The position numbers and the translations under genes were made by a program. This document shows, piece by piece, positions 18,016 to 27,560 of a stretch of DNA of 64,000 bases. The stretch is from Ornithinicoccus hortensis (GTDB taxonomy: Bacteria > Actinomycetota > Actinomycetes > Actinomycetales > Dermatophilaceae). Position 1 is the stretch's first letter, and each line of letters begins with the position of its first letter. The stretch is from NCBI RefSeq assembly GCF_006716185.1, contig NZ_VFOP01000001.1, positions 1,550,001-1,614,000 of the forward strand, read 5' to 3'. The notes below the pieces were generated by a model. That model did not search any database. It was not told where the DNA came from and saw only the letters and a program-made list of their open reading frames with translations.

Positions 18016-19569
18016 TCAGGGCTCCTCGCAGATCTTCTTCAGCTCCTCGCGGCTGGTGATCTCGCCGCGTTCGAGCCTGGCCTGGACGTCCGCGGCCTTG
18101 TCCTCGTCGACCACGGGGACCTCCCGGCCGTCGGCGTCCACGATCTTGCCGCCGACCACGGAGTCACCCTCCTGCAGGGCGTCCAGGTGCGCCTTGCGCA
18201 GCCACCGCACGGAGGTGCCGGCCACGAAGACCGATGCCTGGTCGGGGTTGCCGGCCGTGATGTGGTTGAACAGGATGTTGAGCAGCACCGCCATGATCGC
18301 GGCCGAGCTGATGCCGGAGTGGAAGATGATGGTGAACCACTCGGGGAAGTCGTTGTAGAAGGCCGGCTGGACCACCGGGATGAGCCCGAAGCCGAGCGAG
18401 ACCGCCACGATGATCAGGTTCATGTTGTTCTCGTACTCGACCTTGGCCAGGGTCCGGATCCCGGCAGCGGCCACGGTGCCGAACAGCACCACGCCGGCGC
18501 CGCCCAGCACGGGGGTCGGGATGGCGGCGACCACCCGGCCGACGAGCGGGAACAGGCCGAGCACGACCAGGATCACACCGCCGGCCGACACCACGAAGCG
18601 GCTCTTCACCCCGGTGATGGCGACCAGTCCGACGTTCTGGGCGAACGCGGTCTGCGGGAAGGAGTTGAAGACCGGGGCGACGGCCGAGGAGAGCATGTCC
18701 GCCCGCAGGCCGTCGGCGATACGCCGCCGGTCGACCTTGGTCTTGACGACCTCGCCGACGGCCAGGATATCGGCCGTGGTCTCGGTCATCGTGACGATGA
18801 TGACGATGAGCATCGAGATGATCGCCGCCATGTTAAAGGTCGGCATCCCGAAGGCGAACGGGGTCGGGAAGGCCACGATGGAGCCGCTGCCCACGGTGGA
18901 GAAGTCGGCGGCGCCGGTGAACACGGCCACGACCGTGCCGGCGACGATCGCCAACAGGATCGACAGCCGGGAGATGGTGGCGTTGTTGACCTTGGAGAGC
19001 ACCAGCACGATGAGCAGGGTGAGCCCGGCCAGCCCGATGTTGCCGACGCTGCCGTAGTCCTCCGCCGAGGCGTTGCCGCCCATCGCCCAGTTGCCGGCGA
19101 CCGGCATCAGGGTCAGGCCGATCGTGGTGATCACCACGCCGGTCACCACGGGTGGGAAGAACCGGATGATCTGGGCGAAGAACGGCGCCAGGACCAGTCC
19201 GATCAGGGAGGAGACGAGCACCGCGCCCAGCACGTCGGGGAGACCGCCGCCGCCGTCCAGGATGGCGAGCATGGTGGCGACCCCGGCGAACGAGACGCCC
19301 TGCACCAGCGGCAGCTGCGAGCCGAAGAACGGGATGCCGAAGGACTGCAGGATGGTCGCCAGGCCGCCGATGAACAGGCACGATGCGATCAGGAGCGCGA
19401 CGTCGGTCGACTCCAGACCTGCGGCGCCACCGATGATGAGCGGTACCGCGATGATGCCGCCGTACATCGTGAGCACGTGCTGGAGGCCGTAGGCGAAGGA
19501 GCTGCCGATGGGCAGCCGTTCGTCCTCGGGCCTGAGTGGGGGTGTGGACGTCGTTGTCTCCGCCGCCAT
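18016..19569 (-). CDS. NCS2-family xanthine/uracil permease
   Basis: Proton- or sodium-coupled nucleobase importer of 517 residues with about 14 hydrophobic segments. Family signatures include GLQHVLTMYGGIIAVPLIIGG near residue 29, GVSFAGVATM, and the substrate-site block FNSFPQTAFAQNVGLVAITGVKSR in the middle. The last 70 residues are a hydrophilic tail. The divergent partner is a purine deaminase, so xanthine, urate or guanine derivatives are the likely substrates. AAGGAG precedes the ATG. An AGTTT/AAACT inverted repeat in the shared promoter region is a candidate regulator site. Confidence 0.92.
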   Translation of the reverse strand: MAAETTTSTPPLRPEDERLPIGSSFAYGLQHVLTMYGGIIAVPLIIGGAAGLESTDVALLIASCLFIGGLATILQSFGIPFFGSQLPLVQGVSFAGVATMLAILDGGGGLPDVLGAVLVSSLIGLVLAPFFAQIIRFFPPVVTGVVITTIGLTLMPVAGNWAMGGNASAEDYGSVGNIGLAGLTLLIVLVLSKVNNATISRLSILLAIVAGTVVAVFTGAADFSTVGSGSIVAFPTPFAFGMPTFNMAAIISMLIVIIVTMTETTADILAVGEVVKTKVDRRRIADGLRADMLSSAVAPVFNSFPQTAFAQNVGLVAITGVKSRFVVSAGGVILVVLGLFPLVGRVVAAIPTPVLGGAGVVLFGTVAAAGIRTLAKVEYENNMNLIIVAVSLGFGLIPVVQPAFYNDFPEWFTIIFHSGISSAAIMAVLLNILFNHITAGNPDQASVFVAGTSVRWLRKAHLDALQEGDSVVGGKIVDADGREVPVVDEDKAADVQARLERGEITSREELKKICEEP

Positions 19570-19623
19570 GGCAGGTCTCCTTCAGGGGTGAAGCATTGAC
19601 TGAATGTTCACGATGCGAAATCT

Positions 19624-19704
19624 AAGTTTTGCAGGACAGAAACTACGGGAGTGCTCGTCGGGCTGTCAAGGGGTTGACCCGGACGCCCGCCCTGGTGCTA
19701 GCCT
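19624..19704 (+). promoter_or_regulatory. promoter and possible operator of the purine deaminase
   Basis: TTGACC (19674-19679) and TAGCCT (19699-19704) separated by 19 bases fit a sigma-70-type promoter reading toward the deaminase; transcription would start near 19711. Upstream, AGTTTTGCAGGACAGAAACT (19624-19643) has five-base inverted ends spaced by ten bases and sits where it could control both divergent genes. The region around 19600-19650 is clearly AT-richer than its surroundings. Confidence 0.4.
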
Positions 19705-19710
19705 GCGCTG

Positions 19711-19834
19711 ACCCGACCGCAACGGCAACCCCTGCCGTCGGGTTCCTGGATCAGCAGACAGGACCACACTGAGCTGGCGGCACCTGCCGCCGTCCCGGCC
19801 CAGGTCCCGCTCCGAGCCGAGCGAGAGGCGATCC
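19711..19834 (+). other. structured 5' leader of the purine deaminase
   Basis: If transcription starts near 19711, the leader is about 124 bases and opens with a hairpin: ACCCGA...TCGGGT with an inner CGGCA/TGCCG and a six-base bulge (19711-19743), followed by CCTG/CAGG (19745-19762). I do not recognise a known riboswitch. The AGCGAGAGG before the ATG may serve as the ribosome site. Confidence 0.35.
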
Positions 19835-21190
19835 ATGTCCACCCTGTGGTTACAGCACCCCCAGGCGATCTACACCGGCACTCCCGACGATGCCGCGGGC
19901 GGCCTGGTGGTCGAGACCGACACCGGGACCGTGGCCGAACTGGTGCCCGCCGGCGGCACCCCGCACACCCCGGCGGACGCCGTCTACGACGCCTCCGGCC
20001 ACGTGCTGGTGCCCGGGCTGATCAACACCCACCACCACTTCTACCAGACGCTCACCAGGGCCTGGGCGCCCGTGGTGAACGTCCCGCTGTTCCCCTGGCT
20101 GGTCAACCTGTACCCGGTGTGGGCCCGGCTGCGGCCGCGCGACCTGGAGCTGGCGACCACCGTCGCGATGGCCGAGCTGCTGCTGTCTGGGTGCACGACC
20201 GCGGCCGACCACCACTACCTCTTCCCCGACGGAATGGAGGACTCGATCGACATCCAGGTGTCCGCGGTGCGAGCGCTGGGGATGCGCGCCACCCTCACCC
20301 GTGGCTCCATGACGCTGGGGGAGGAGGACGGGGGACTCCCGCCGCAGACCACGGTGCAGGACACGGACGTCATCCTGGCCGACTCCGAGCGCCTCATCCA
20401 GACCTACCACGAACGGGGCCCGGGGGCGATGGTCCAGATCGCGCTGGCCCCGTGCTCGCCGTTCTCGGTGACCACCTCGATCATGGCCGACAGTGCCGAC
20501 CTCGCCGCACGCCACGACGTCCGCCTGCACACCCACCTGGCCGAGACGATCGACGAGGAGGAGTTCTGCCTCGAACGGTTCGGGATGCGGACCGTCGACT
20601 ACCTGGACTCGGTGGGCTGGCTCACGGACCGGGTCTGGCTGGGGCACGGGATCCACTTCGACGACGACGAGGTCGCCCGGCTCGGCGCTGCCGGGACCGC
20701 GGTGACGCACTGCCCCAGCTCGAACATGCGCCTGGCCTCCGGCATCTGCCGGGCCGTGGAGCTGGAGGAGGCCGGGTCGCCGGTCGGCGTCGGGGTGGAT
20801 GGGTCGGCCTCCAACGACGGCTCCAACATGATCCTGGAGGTGAAGCAGGCGATGTACCTGCAGCGGCTGCGGTACGGCGCCGAGCAGGTCACCCCCGAGC
20901 GCGCGCTCTCCTGGGGGACGCGGGGATCCGCCCGGGCCCTGGGACGGGACGACCTGGGCACCCTGGCCGTGGGCCAACAGGCCGACCTGGCGATGTTCCG
21001 GTTGGAGGGGCTGCGCTTCTCCGGCAGCCACGACCCGTTGTCGGCCCTCTTGCTGTGCGGTGCCGACGCGGCCGACCGGGTGATGGTGGGCGGCAGCTGG
21101 CGGGTCACCGACGGGGCGATCGAGGGGCTGGACGTCCCGGCCCTGATCGCCGAGCACTCGGCCGCGGCGCGCAGGCTCGTCGCTGGCTGA
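19835..21190 (+). CDS. 8-oxoguanine deaminase-type amidohydrolase
   Basis: Zn-dependent amidohydrolase of the ATZ/TRZ-cytosine deaminase-like group, 451 residues, most like 8-oxoguanine deaminases (LWLQHPQAIYTG opening). Metal ligands are visible as H-x-H in LINTHHHFYQTLTRAW (about 64-79), the downstream His in RLHTHLAET, the HGIHFD block and the Asp in VGVDGSASNDGSN. It would deaminate 8-oxoguanine to urate or a related oxopurine in the cytoplasm. It is divergent from an NCS2 nucleobase permease, which fits import and catabolism of purines. No other purine-degradation gene is adjacent. The specific substrate is inferred from overall similarity. Confidence 0.82.
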   Translation: MSTLWLQHPQAIYTGTPDDAAGGLVVETDTGTVAELVPAGGTPHTPADAVYDASGHVLVPGLINTHHHFYQTLTRAWAPVVNVPLFPWLVNLYPVWARLRPRDLELATTVAMAELLLSGCTTAADHHYLFPDGMEDSIDIQVSAVRALGMRATLTRGSMTLGEEDGGLPPQTTVQDTDVILADSERLIQTYHERGPGAMVQIALAPCSPFSVTTSIMADSADLAARHDVRLHTHLAETIDEEEFCLERFGMRTVDYLDSVGWLTDRVWLGHGIHFDDDEVARLGAAGTAVTHCPSSNMRLASGICRAVELEEAGSPVGVGVDGSASNDGSNMILEVKQAMYLQRLRYGAEQVTPERALSWGTRGSARALGRDDLGTLAVGQQADLAMFRLEGLRFSGSHDPLSALLLCGADAADRVMVGGSWRVTDGAIEGLDVPALIAEHSAAARRLVAG

Positions 21191-21279
21191 CCGAGCCGGC
21201 TGACCGCGCGACCAGCGCCCCGCGGAGGACCTGGGGACGACGGGCCGGGTCCGTCGGCGCGAGCACCTACCCTGGGGGG

Positions 21280-23601
21280 ATGCCCTCGGACCTGGACACG
21301 TTGCTGCACGCCGCCGTCACCGCTGTGGGCGGGACGGAACGTCCCGGCCAGGTGCAGATGGCGAACGCCGTGCGGGACGCCGTGGAGGACGAGCGCCACC
21401 TGCTGGTGCAGGCGGGCACCGGGACCGGCAAGTCGTTGGCCTACCTGGTGCCCGCGATCGCGCACGCCTTCGCGACCGGCAAGCCCGCGGTCGTGGCGAC
21501 CGCGACCCTCGCCCTCCAGGCCCAGATCGTGGACCGGGACCTGCCCCGGATCGCCGACGCGCTGCGTCCGGTCCTCGGCCGCCGCCCGACCTTCGCGCTG
21601 GTGAAGGGTCGGTCCAACTACCTGTGCCAGCACAAGCTGGTCGGCGGCTTCCCCGAGGAGGAGGACGAGGGGCTGCTCTCGGTCGGCGCCGTAGACCGGG
21701 AGGCCTCCCGGCTCGGCAAGGAGGTCACCAGGCTGCGGGAGTGGGCCGAGATCACCGAGTCCGGCGACCGCGACGAACTGGTGCCGGGCGTCAGCGCCCG
21801 TGCCTGGCGACAGGTATCCGTGTCGGCCCGGGAGTGCCTCGGCGCGACCAAGTGTCCCGTGGCCTCCGAGTGCTTCGTCGAGCTCTCCCGCGCCGCCGCG
21901 CGCGACGTCGACGTCGTGGTGACCAACCACAGCTTCATGGCCATCGACGCCTTCGAGGGCCGGCAGATGCTGCCGGACCACGACCTGCTGGTGATCGACG
22001 AGGCGCACGAGCTCACCGACCGGGTGACCTCGACGATCACCGACGAGCTGACCGCGGCCACCGTGGCCATCGCCGCCAAGCGCGCGGGCAAACTTGCCGA
22101 CACCACCGCGCTGACCGAGGCCGCGGACACCGTGCAGGCGGTGCTCGACGAACTGCCCGAGGGACGGCTGCACGGTGTCCCGGACCGGCTGTCCATGGTC
22201 CTGGCTGGTGTCCGGGACGCGGCCCGCGGCCTGCAGACCGAGCTGAAACCGGAGTCGGGGGCGGACGGGGATGCGGGACGCCAGCTGGCCCGCGCCGCGA
22301 TCGGTGAGGTGTTCGACACCGCCGAGCGGCTGCTGGAGGAGCGCGAGCTCGACGTGGCCTGGATCAGCAAGGACCCGCGCCGCGGCTCGGTGCTGCGGGT
22401 CGCGCCGATGAGCGTGGCGATGCTGCTGCGGGACAAGATCTTCGGCGAGCGCACCGTGGTGATGACCTCGGCCACCCTGGAGCTCGGCGGCACCTTCGAC
22501 GCGGTCGCCGGCACCCTCGGGTTGCGTGGGGAGGGTGCCCCGGCCTGGCAGGGCCTGGACGTCGGTAGCCCGTTCGACTATCCGCAGCAGGCGATCGCGT
22601 ATGTCGCCTCGCACCTGCCCCCGCCCGGGCGGGACGGGACCTCGGAGCAGGTGTTCGACGAGATCGAGGGCCTCGTCCGGGCCGCCGGCGGGCGAACCCT
22701 CGGCCTGTTCAGTTCGCGCCGGGCCGCCGAGGCGGCCGCGGAGCAGTTGCGCGACCGGCTCTCCGACACCGGCATCCGGGTGCTCTGCCAGGGGGATGAC
22801 CAGATGCCCACGCTGGTGCGCGAGTTCGCCTCCGACGCCAGCACCTGCCTGTTCGGCACCATGTCGTTGTGGCAGGGCGTGGACGTGCCCGGGTCCGCCT
22901 GCCAGTTGGTGATCATCGACCGGATCCCGTTCCCGCGACCGGACGACCCGCTGTCCTCCGCGCGCTCCGAGGCGATCGGACGGATGGGCGGCAACGGGTT
23001 CATGGCGGTGTCCGCCACGCACGCCGCGCTCAAGCTCGCCCAGGGGGCCGGCCGACTGGTCCGGCGGGGTGACGACCGCGGGGTGGTCGCCTTCCTGGAC
23101 TCGCGGATGATGAGTGCCCGCTACGCCGGGTTCCTCCAGCGCTCGCTGCCGCCGTTCTGGCCCACGGCCGACCGCGCGCTGGTCCTCGCGGCGCTGGCCC
23201 GGCTGGACGAGACCGCGGCCGACCCGCTCCCGGTGCAGCAGTCCGGACTGCGCGGCGTCGGGGGCGCCCCGAGCGCCGGGACGGGGACCACCGGGGACGC
23301 GGTGGACCACGTGCCCGGGCGGGCCGCGGCCGACGCGCGACCGGTCGCCGACCCGCCCCCGGTGGCCCGGTCCCCGCGCACCGCCGTCACGGGGGGCCAC
23401 GCCTGGACCGCCGAGCAGGACGACGAGCTGCGGGACGGGGTCGAGGCGGGCCTCACCCTCGAGGAGTTGGCGGACCATCTGGAGCTGGCGCCCGACGTGG
23501 TCACCGCCCGGCTCAACCTGCTCGAGCTGGAGCTGGCCGACCCGGAGGACGATCCGACCCTGCTGCCCACCGACCCGGCGGCCGGGCCGACGGGGGGCTG
23601 A
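21280..23601 (+). CDS. DinG-type ATP-dependent DNA helicase
   Basis: XPD-like superfamily 2 helicase of 773 residues. Walker A is QAGTGTGKSLAYL (about 46-58); DEAH-type motif II is VIDEAHEL near residue 240; motif VI region QGAGRLVRR is in the C-terminal half. Four cysteines (SVSARECLGATKCPVASEC and nearby) between motifs I and II could ligate a [4Fe-4S] cluster as in DinG. A C-terminal extension of about 90 residues is low-complexity then helical (GVEAGLTLEELADHLELAP). Start ATG 21280 sits six bases after TACCCT (21268-21273), so the transcript is probably leaderless. Likely role: unwinding in repair or transcription-replication conflicts. Confidence 0.88.
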   Translation: MPSDLDTLLHAAVTAVGGTERPGQVQMANAVRDAVEDERHLLVQAGTGTGKSLAYLVPAIAHAFATGKPAVVATATLALQAQIVDRDLPRIADALRPVLGRRPTFALVKGRSNYLCQHKLVGGFPEEEDEGLLSVGAVDREASRLGKEVTRLREWAEITESGDRDELVPGVSARAWRQVSVSARECLGATKCPVASECFVELSRAAARDVDVVVTNHSFMAIDAFEGRQMLPDHDLLVIDEAHELTDRVTSTITDELTAATVAIAAKRAGKLADTTALTEAADTVQAVLDELPEGRLHGVPDRLSMVLAGVRDAARGLQTELKPESGADGDAGRQLARAAIGEVFDTAERLLEERELDVAWISKDPRRGSVLRVAPMSVAMLLRDKIFGERTVVMTSATLELGGTFDAVAGTLGLRGEGAPAWQGLDVGSPFDYPQQAIAYVASHLPPPGRDGTSEQVFDEIEGLVRAAGGRTLGLFSSRRAAEAAAEQLRDRLSDTGIRVLCQGDDQMPTLVREFASDASTCLFGTMSLWQGVDVPGSACQLVIIDRIPFPRPDDPLSSARSEAIGRMGGNGFMAVSATHAALKLAQGAGRLVRRGDDRGVVAFLDSRMMSARYAGFLQRSLPPFWPTADRALVLAALARLDETAADPLPVQQSGLRGVGGAPSAGTGTTGDAVDHVPGRAAADARPVADPPPVARSPRTAVTGGHAWTAEQDDELRDGVEAGLTLEELADHLELAPDVVTARLNLLELELADPEDDPTLLPTDPAAGPTGG

Positions 23602-23658
23602 GGACCACCGGCGACACCGAGGGCCCGACCGTCATCCGGGTGACAGGTCCGGCACCGC

Positions 23659-25149
23659 TCAGAAGCGGGAGGAGCTCCCGGAGCCGCTGAAGCTGCCGCC
23701 GCTGCTGCTGAACCCCGAGGTCGAACCACCGGAGGAGGACGACGAGGCCGCCGAACGGGCCCGGTCCACCTCGTCCCTGCCGTTGGAGTAGCCGGTCCGG
23801 AAGGACTCGACCGAGTACCAGCGCCAGCCGGGGTCCACGGTGGTCAGGATGGTGACCGGCCCCCTGCGGTCCCGGCGCGCTTCGCGCATCGACCGGCCCA
23901 TCATGTTCTGCTCGGAGGCCTCGTCGCTGTAGGACCTGGCCACAGCAGCGGCCAAGGTGTCCAGGTACCCACTGAGTTCGTCGCGGGTGGCCCGCAACCG
24001 GTCCAGGGCGTCGTCTGCGGTGATGGTCCGCTGGTCCAGCTGGCCACGCACCTCGTCCAACCCGGCGAGGGCCTCGGACGCGTACTCGCGCAGCTGCTGC
24101 CCCTCCGGGAGGCCGCGGGCGGAGTCCGGGAGGGTGCTGGAGAGTAGGCCCTCCACGCCCTCCAGGTCGCTGCGCAGCGGGTCGACCTGGCGGCTCCAGG
24201 CCTCGGGCCAGCTATTGTCCATGTTGAGCAGGACCGCGGTGTCGGCGATGACGTCGTCGAGTTCGTCCAAGGACACGGCCCGGTCCCGGTAGTCGGTGAG
24301 GGTCTGCACCGCGGCCGAGGAGTCGTACCTGCTCTCCGGGATGGCCTTGGCCTCGTTGCCGAGGTCGGTCAGCGCCCGGAACCCGGTCATGTAGGTGTCG
24401 AACCGCTTGAGCATCGCCCCGCCGTAACGCGACTCCTGCGGGATCAGCTTGGCGTTCATCTCGGTGGCCTCGTAGTCGCGCACCACGTTGGCCATGCTGT
24501 GGTCGCCGGCCGCCCGGGCGGCCCGGCTCTTGCTGTGCCGCCGCTGCCCGACCCCGACGTACACGCCGGCCCCCAGGAGGGTGGCCAGGGAGGCGATCAG
24601 GGCCATGACGCCACCACCGACGGTGCGGATCCACGGGGCGTTCATCTTCTGCGCGGCGGCCTCCACCCCGGTGATCGACCCCTCCGTCCACTGGCCGAGC
24701 CGGAACTCGTCCTTGGCGGCGTCCTGGATGTCCAGCTGGGTGCCCTCGCCGACCTTGCGGTCCTCACCGAAGTAGGTGCCGACCAGACGGCCCTCGGGGT
24801 CCACCCCGAAGATGAACAGGTTGTCCGCCCACTTCTGCTCGTCCTCGCTGAGCCAGTCCGGCCGGGTCTCCCGGGCATACGCCAGGACGGCGTCGTTGAG
24901 CGCATAGTCGTCGGTCAGCGCCTCCTGCCCACCCCGGTTGGTGAACACCGCGACCGTCGTCGGCTCGTAGAACCGGATGTCCTCGACGGCGGCCCGCAGG
25001 TCCGGCTCGTAGAGGATCCCGGCGGTGTCCTCCACCTGGATCTCGGTCGGCGCGTTGTCCGGCCCCGACACGGCGTAGAGACCGACGCTGCCGCCCACCA
25101 CGCCCAGGCAGGCGAGGCCGCCCACCGCGAATCGCTGTCGCATCGACAT
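23659..25149 (-). CDS. DUF5129 membrane protein with Ser/Gly-rich tail
   Basis: 496 residues. An N-terminal hydrophobic segment (about 8-27) is followed by a TPM-like extracytoplasmic domain (LRAAVEDIRFYEPTTVAVFTNRGG...NLFIFGVDPEGRL), a second membrane helix (about 169-194), a long helical cytoplasmic or periplasmic region and a C-terminal tail very rich in Ser and Gly ending GSGSSSRF. This matches the actinobacterial DUF5129 layout, which is of unknown function. The start may be 25149 or the ATG two codons later. The terminal glycine-serine tail resembles those of DUF2207/TPM membrane proteins. Confidence 0.75.
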   Translation of the reverse strand: MSMRQRFAVGGLACLGVVGGSVGLYAVSGPDNAPTEIQVEDTAGILYEPDLRAAVEDIRFYEPTTVAVFTNRGGQEALTDDYALNDAVLAYARETRPDWLSEDEQKWADNLFIFGVDPEGRLVGTYFGEDRKVGEGTQLDIQDAAKDEFRLGQWTEGSITGVEAAAQKMNAPWIRTVGGGVMALIASLATLLGAGVYVGVGQRRHSKSRAARAAGDHSMANVVRDYEATEMNAKLIPQESRYGGAMLKRFDTYMTGFRALTDLGNEAKAIPESRYDSSAAVQTLTDYRDRAVSLDELDDVIADTAVLLNMDNSWPEAWSRQVDPLRSDLEGVEGLLSSTLPDSARGLPEGQQLREYASEALAGLDEVRGQLDQRTITADDALDRLRATRDELSGYLDTLAAAVARSYSDEASEQNMMGRSMREARRDRRGPVTILTTVDPGWRWYSVESFRTGYSNGRDEVDRARSAASSSSSGGSTSGFSSSGGSFSGSGSSSRF

Positions 25150-25301
25150 ACCCGTCCTGCCTTCCCGCGTCCGGCGGACGCGTCAACCGTTCGGTGTTCC
25201 GGGCCTGGGACGGCCCCGGGTCGGATGTGGTTCCCCCCGGCCCACCGACCATCCTCCCAGATGTCCGCCGGGTGGCGGTCGCGGCATGGGAGGCTGGCCC
25301 G

Positions 25302-26690
25302 GTGACTGAGCACGTGGCCCGGGTGGGACGGACCAGGCCCGCCCGCTATGCGGTCGGCATGTTCGGCACCTCGATCCCGATCAACCTGATCAAGGGATCG
25401 ATGATCCTGTTCTACGTCGACCTGCTCGGGCTGGACGTCCGGCTGTACGGCATGGTGATGGTCGGCTACGCAGTCATCGACGCGGTCGACAACCCGGTCC
25501 TGGGGTTCCTGTCCGACCGGACCCGGACCCGGTGGGGACGGCGCCGACCCTGGTTGCTCGCGGGGGCGCCGCTGCTGGCGGTCAGCATGGTCGCGTTCTT
25601 CGCCCCACCGGCCACCCTGGACGGTGCCGGGCTGGTGATCTGGTTCACCGTCTTCGCGGTCCTGTGCGAGGCCTTCGACTCCCTCCTCAACGCCAACTAC
25701 GGCGCCCTGCTGCCCGAGCTGTTCCCGCGGGAACGGGAACGCGCGGTCGCCAACTCGCTGCGCCAGGGGTTCCAGCTGATCGCCCTGGTGATCTCGCTGG
25801 CCGTCACCCCGGTGCTGACCACCCGGGTGTTCGGCACCGAGCACACCACCGAGGGCTTCACCACCACTGCGATCCTGTATGCAGTGCTCGCCTGCACCGT
25901 GATCGTCTACATGGCGGTGGGTGTCCGGGAGGACCCGCACCCGGTCGCGGAGGTGCGGCCCCGGCTGCTGGAGACCGCGCGGGTCATCGTGACCAACCCA
26001 CGGTTCTGGCAGATCGGCCTCACCAGCGCCTGCTACCTCAGCGCGATGGGACTGGTGCTGACCGGGGTCCAGCTCTACGTGCGCTACTCGCTCGGCCTCC
26101 CGGTCGCCCACGCGCTGTACCTGCAGGGGGTCGTCATCCTGGCCTCGGTCGGCTTCCTCGCCGTGTGGACCCGCGTGGTCCGTGCCAAGGGCGCCCCCTA
26201 CGTCTGGCGCGCGTCCTTCGTGGTGCTGGCGGTGAGCTTCGTCCCGCTGTTCGCCGCCGGCGGGCTGGTGACGGCCGCGCTGGCCGGCCTCGTGGTGGGC
26301 ATCGGCTACGCCGGCATGCTGGCCAGCAACGACCTGGTGATCGCCCGGGTCCTGGACGAGGACGCCGCGGTCCACGGTCAGCACCGGGAGGGGATCTTCC
26401 TGGCCGCCTTCGGCTTCTTCGGCAGGCTGGGCGGCATCGTCACGGGGGCGGCGCTGGCCTCGCTGGCGATCTTCTTCGGCTACCAGTCCGGCGACGTCCC
26501 GGGGAGCCAACCCGACCTGGCGTGGCGGGTCTACGTCTGCGCCTACCCCTGCCTGCTCGCCACGGTCGGCGCGCTGGCCGCCTTCGCCATCGACGTCCCG
26601 GAGAACCGGCGCACCGCCGACCCCACGGCGGGGGACCCCACTCCCGGCGACTCCGCTCCCGGCGACGCGGCGCGGGGCTCCCTCGCGTGA
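25302..26690 (+). CDS. GPH-family sugar:cation symporter (MFS)
   Basis: 462 residues with twelve predicted membrane segments. The loop motif FLSDRTRTRWGRRRPWLL (about 67-84) is the hallmark of glycoside-pentoside-hexuronide symporters, and LFPRERERAVANSLRQGFQ is also typical. It probably imports a disaccharide or uronide with H+ or Na+. The C-terminal tail is Pro/Asp/Gly-rich. The GTG start lies six bases after GAGGCT (25290-25295), suggesting leaderless expression. Its TGA overlaps the next gene's GTG by four bases, so transporter and YdjC-like deacetylase are co-translated and likely share a substrate. Confidence 0.85.
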   Translation: MTEHVARVGRTRPARYAVGMFGTSIPINLIKGSMILFYVDLLGLDVRLYGMVMVGYAVIDAVDNPVLGFLSDRTRTRWGRRRPWLLAGAPLLAVSMVAFFAPPATLDGAGLVIWFTVFAVLCEAFDSLLNANYGALLPELFPRERERAVANSLRQGFQLIALVISLAVTPVLTTRVFGTEHTTEGFTTTAILYAVLACTVIVYMAVGVREDPHPVAEVRPRLLETARVIVTNPRFWQIGLTSACYLSAMGLVLTGVQLYVRYSLGLPVAHALYLQGVVILASVGFLAVWTRVVRAKGAPYVWRASFVVLAVSFVPLFAAGGLVTAALAGLVVGIGYAGMLASNDLVIARVLDEDAAVHGQHREGIFLAAFGFFGRLGGIVTGAALASLAIFFGYQSGDVPGSQPDLAWRVYVCAYPCLLATVGALAAFAIDVPENRRTADPTAGDPTPGDSAPGDAARGSLA

Positions 26691-27514
26691 GCCGGCGCCT
26701 GGTCCTCACCGCCGACGACCTGGGGCGGGAGGCCGCCGGCGTCGGGCCGGTGCTGGAACTGCTGGCGGGCGGACCGCTCACCGCGACCACGCTCATCCCG
26801 GTGGCGCCGGCCTCGGGGCAGGCGGCGCTCGCCTGCCGGGCGGCGGGCGTGCAGCCGCGCCTGCACGTGACGCTGACCAGCGAGGTCGGCCTCGCCGGGT
26901 GGCGGCCGCTGGGCGCCGACCACGGTTCGTTGACCGACCCGGCCGGCCTGCTGCATACCGACCCCCGGGTGCTGGAGGAGCGGGGCGAGGCTGCCGAGGT
27001 GCTCGCCGAGGTCGCCGCCCAGTGGGACTGGATGAGGGCACAGGGGCTGCGCCCGACCGGCCTCGACTCGCACGCCGGGACGCTCTACGGGCTGCACGGC
27101 AGCTCCTGGCTGGCGGGGGCGCTGCGGTTCTGCGCCGAGCAGGGGCTGGCCTTCCGGTTGCCGCGCGACCCCACCCTGTTCCTGGGGGAGGGGGCGGACG
27201 GGGCGCTCCTGGCGCGGCACGCGCAGGCCGTCCGGTATGCCGACACGTGGGGTGTGCGACTGCCCGCGGCGATCGTCTCGCGACGGGCGGAGGAGGCCAG
27301 GCGCGGCGGCTACCGGGCCCTGCGCGAGGACTACCTGAGACTGTTGGGCCGGTTGCCGGAGGGCACCAGCGAGCTGTTCCTCCACCCGGCCCCACCGGGC
27401 GCGGTCGCCGGCGCGGACGGGGAGGTGCGCGGCTGGGAGCTGCGCCTGCTGCGCGACCCGGTCTTCCACCGGGCGCTGGACACCGAGGCGCTGGAGTTGG
27501 TCGCCGGGTGGTAG
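26687..27514 (+). CDS. YdjC/ChbG-family carbohydrate deacetylase
   Basis: 275 residues. The metal-binding TADDLG motif (about 7-12) and the H-containing LDSHAGTLYG (about 124-133) identify the YdjC/ChbG/HpnK deacetylase family, which removes acetyl groups from N-acetylated oligosaccharides such as chitobiose. FLHPAPPGA near the C-terminus is another conserved His site. The start is the GTG overlapping the symporter stop as GTGA. Together with the symporter this suggests uptake and deacetylation of an amino-sugar disaccharide. No glycosidase follows; the next gene is convergent. Confidence 0.85.
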   Translation: MSRRLVLTADDLGREAAGVGPVLELLAGGPLTATTLIPVAPASGQAALACRAAGVQPRLHVTLTSEVGLAGWRPLGADHGSLTDPAGLLHTDPRVLEERGEAAEVLAEVAAQWDWMRAQGLRPTGLDSHAGTLYGLHGSSWLAGALRFCAEQGLAFRLPRDPTLFLGEGADGALLARHAQAVRYADTWGVRLPAAIVSRRAEEARRGGYRALREDYLRLLGRLPEGTSELFLHPAPPGAVAGADGEVRGWELRLLRDPVFHRALDTEALELVAGW

Positions 27515-27560
27515 GCGGCCGTCGTGCTCCTGCCCTCCGAGTGCCCGGCCGGCTCGACCG

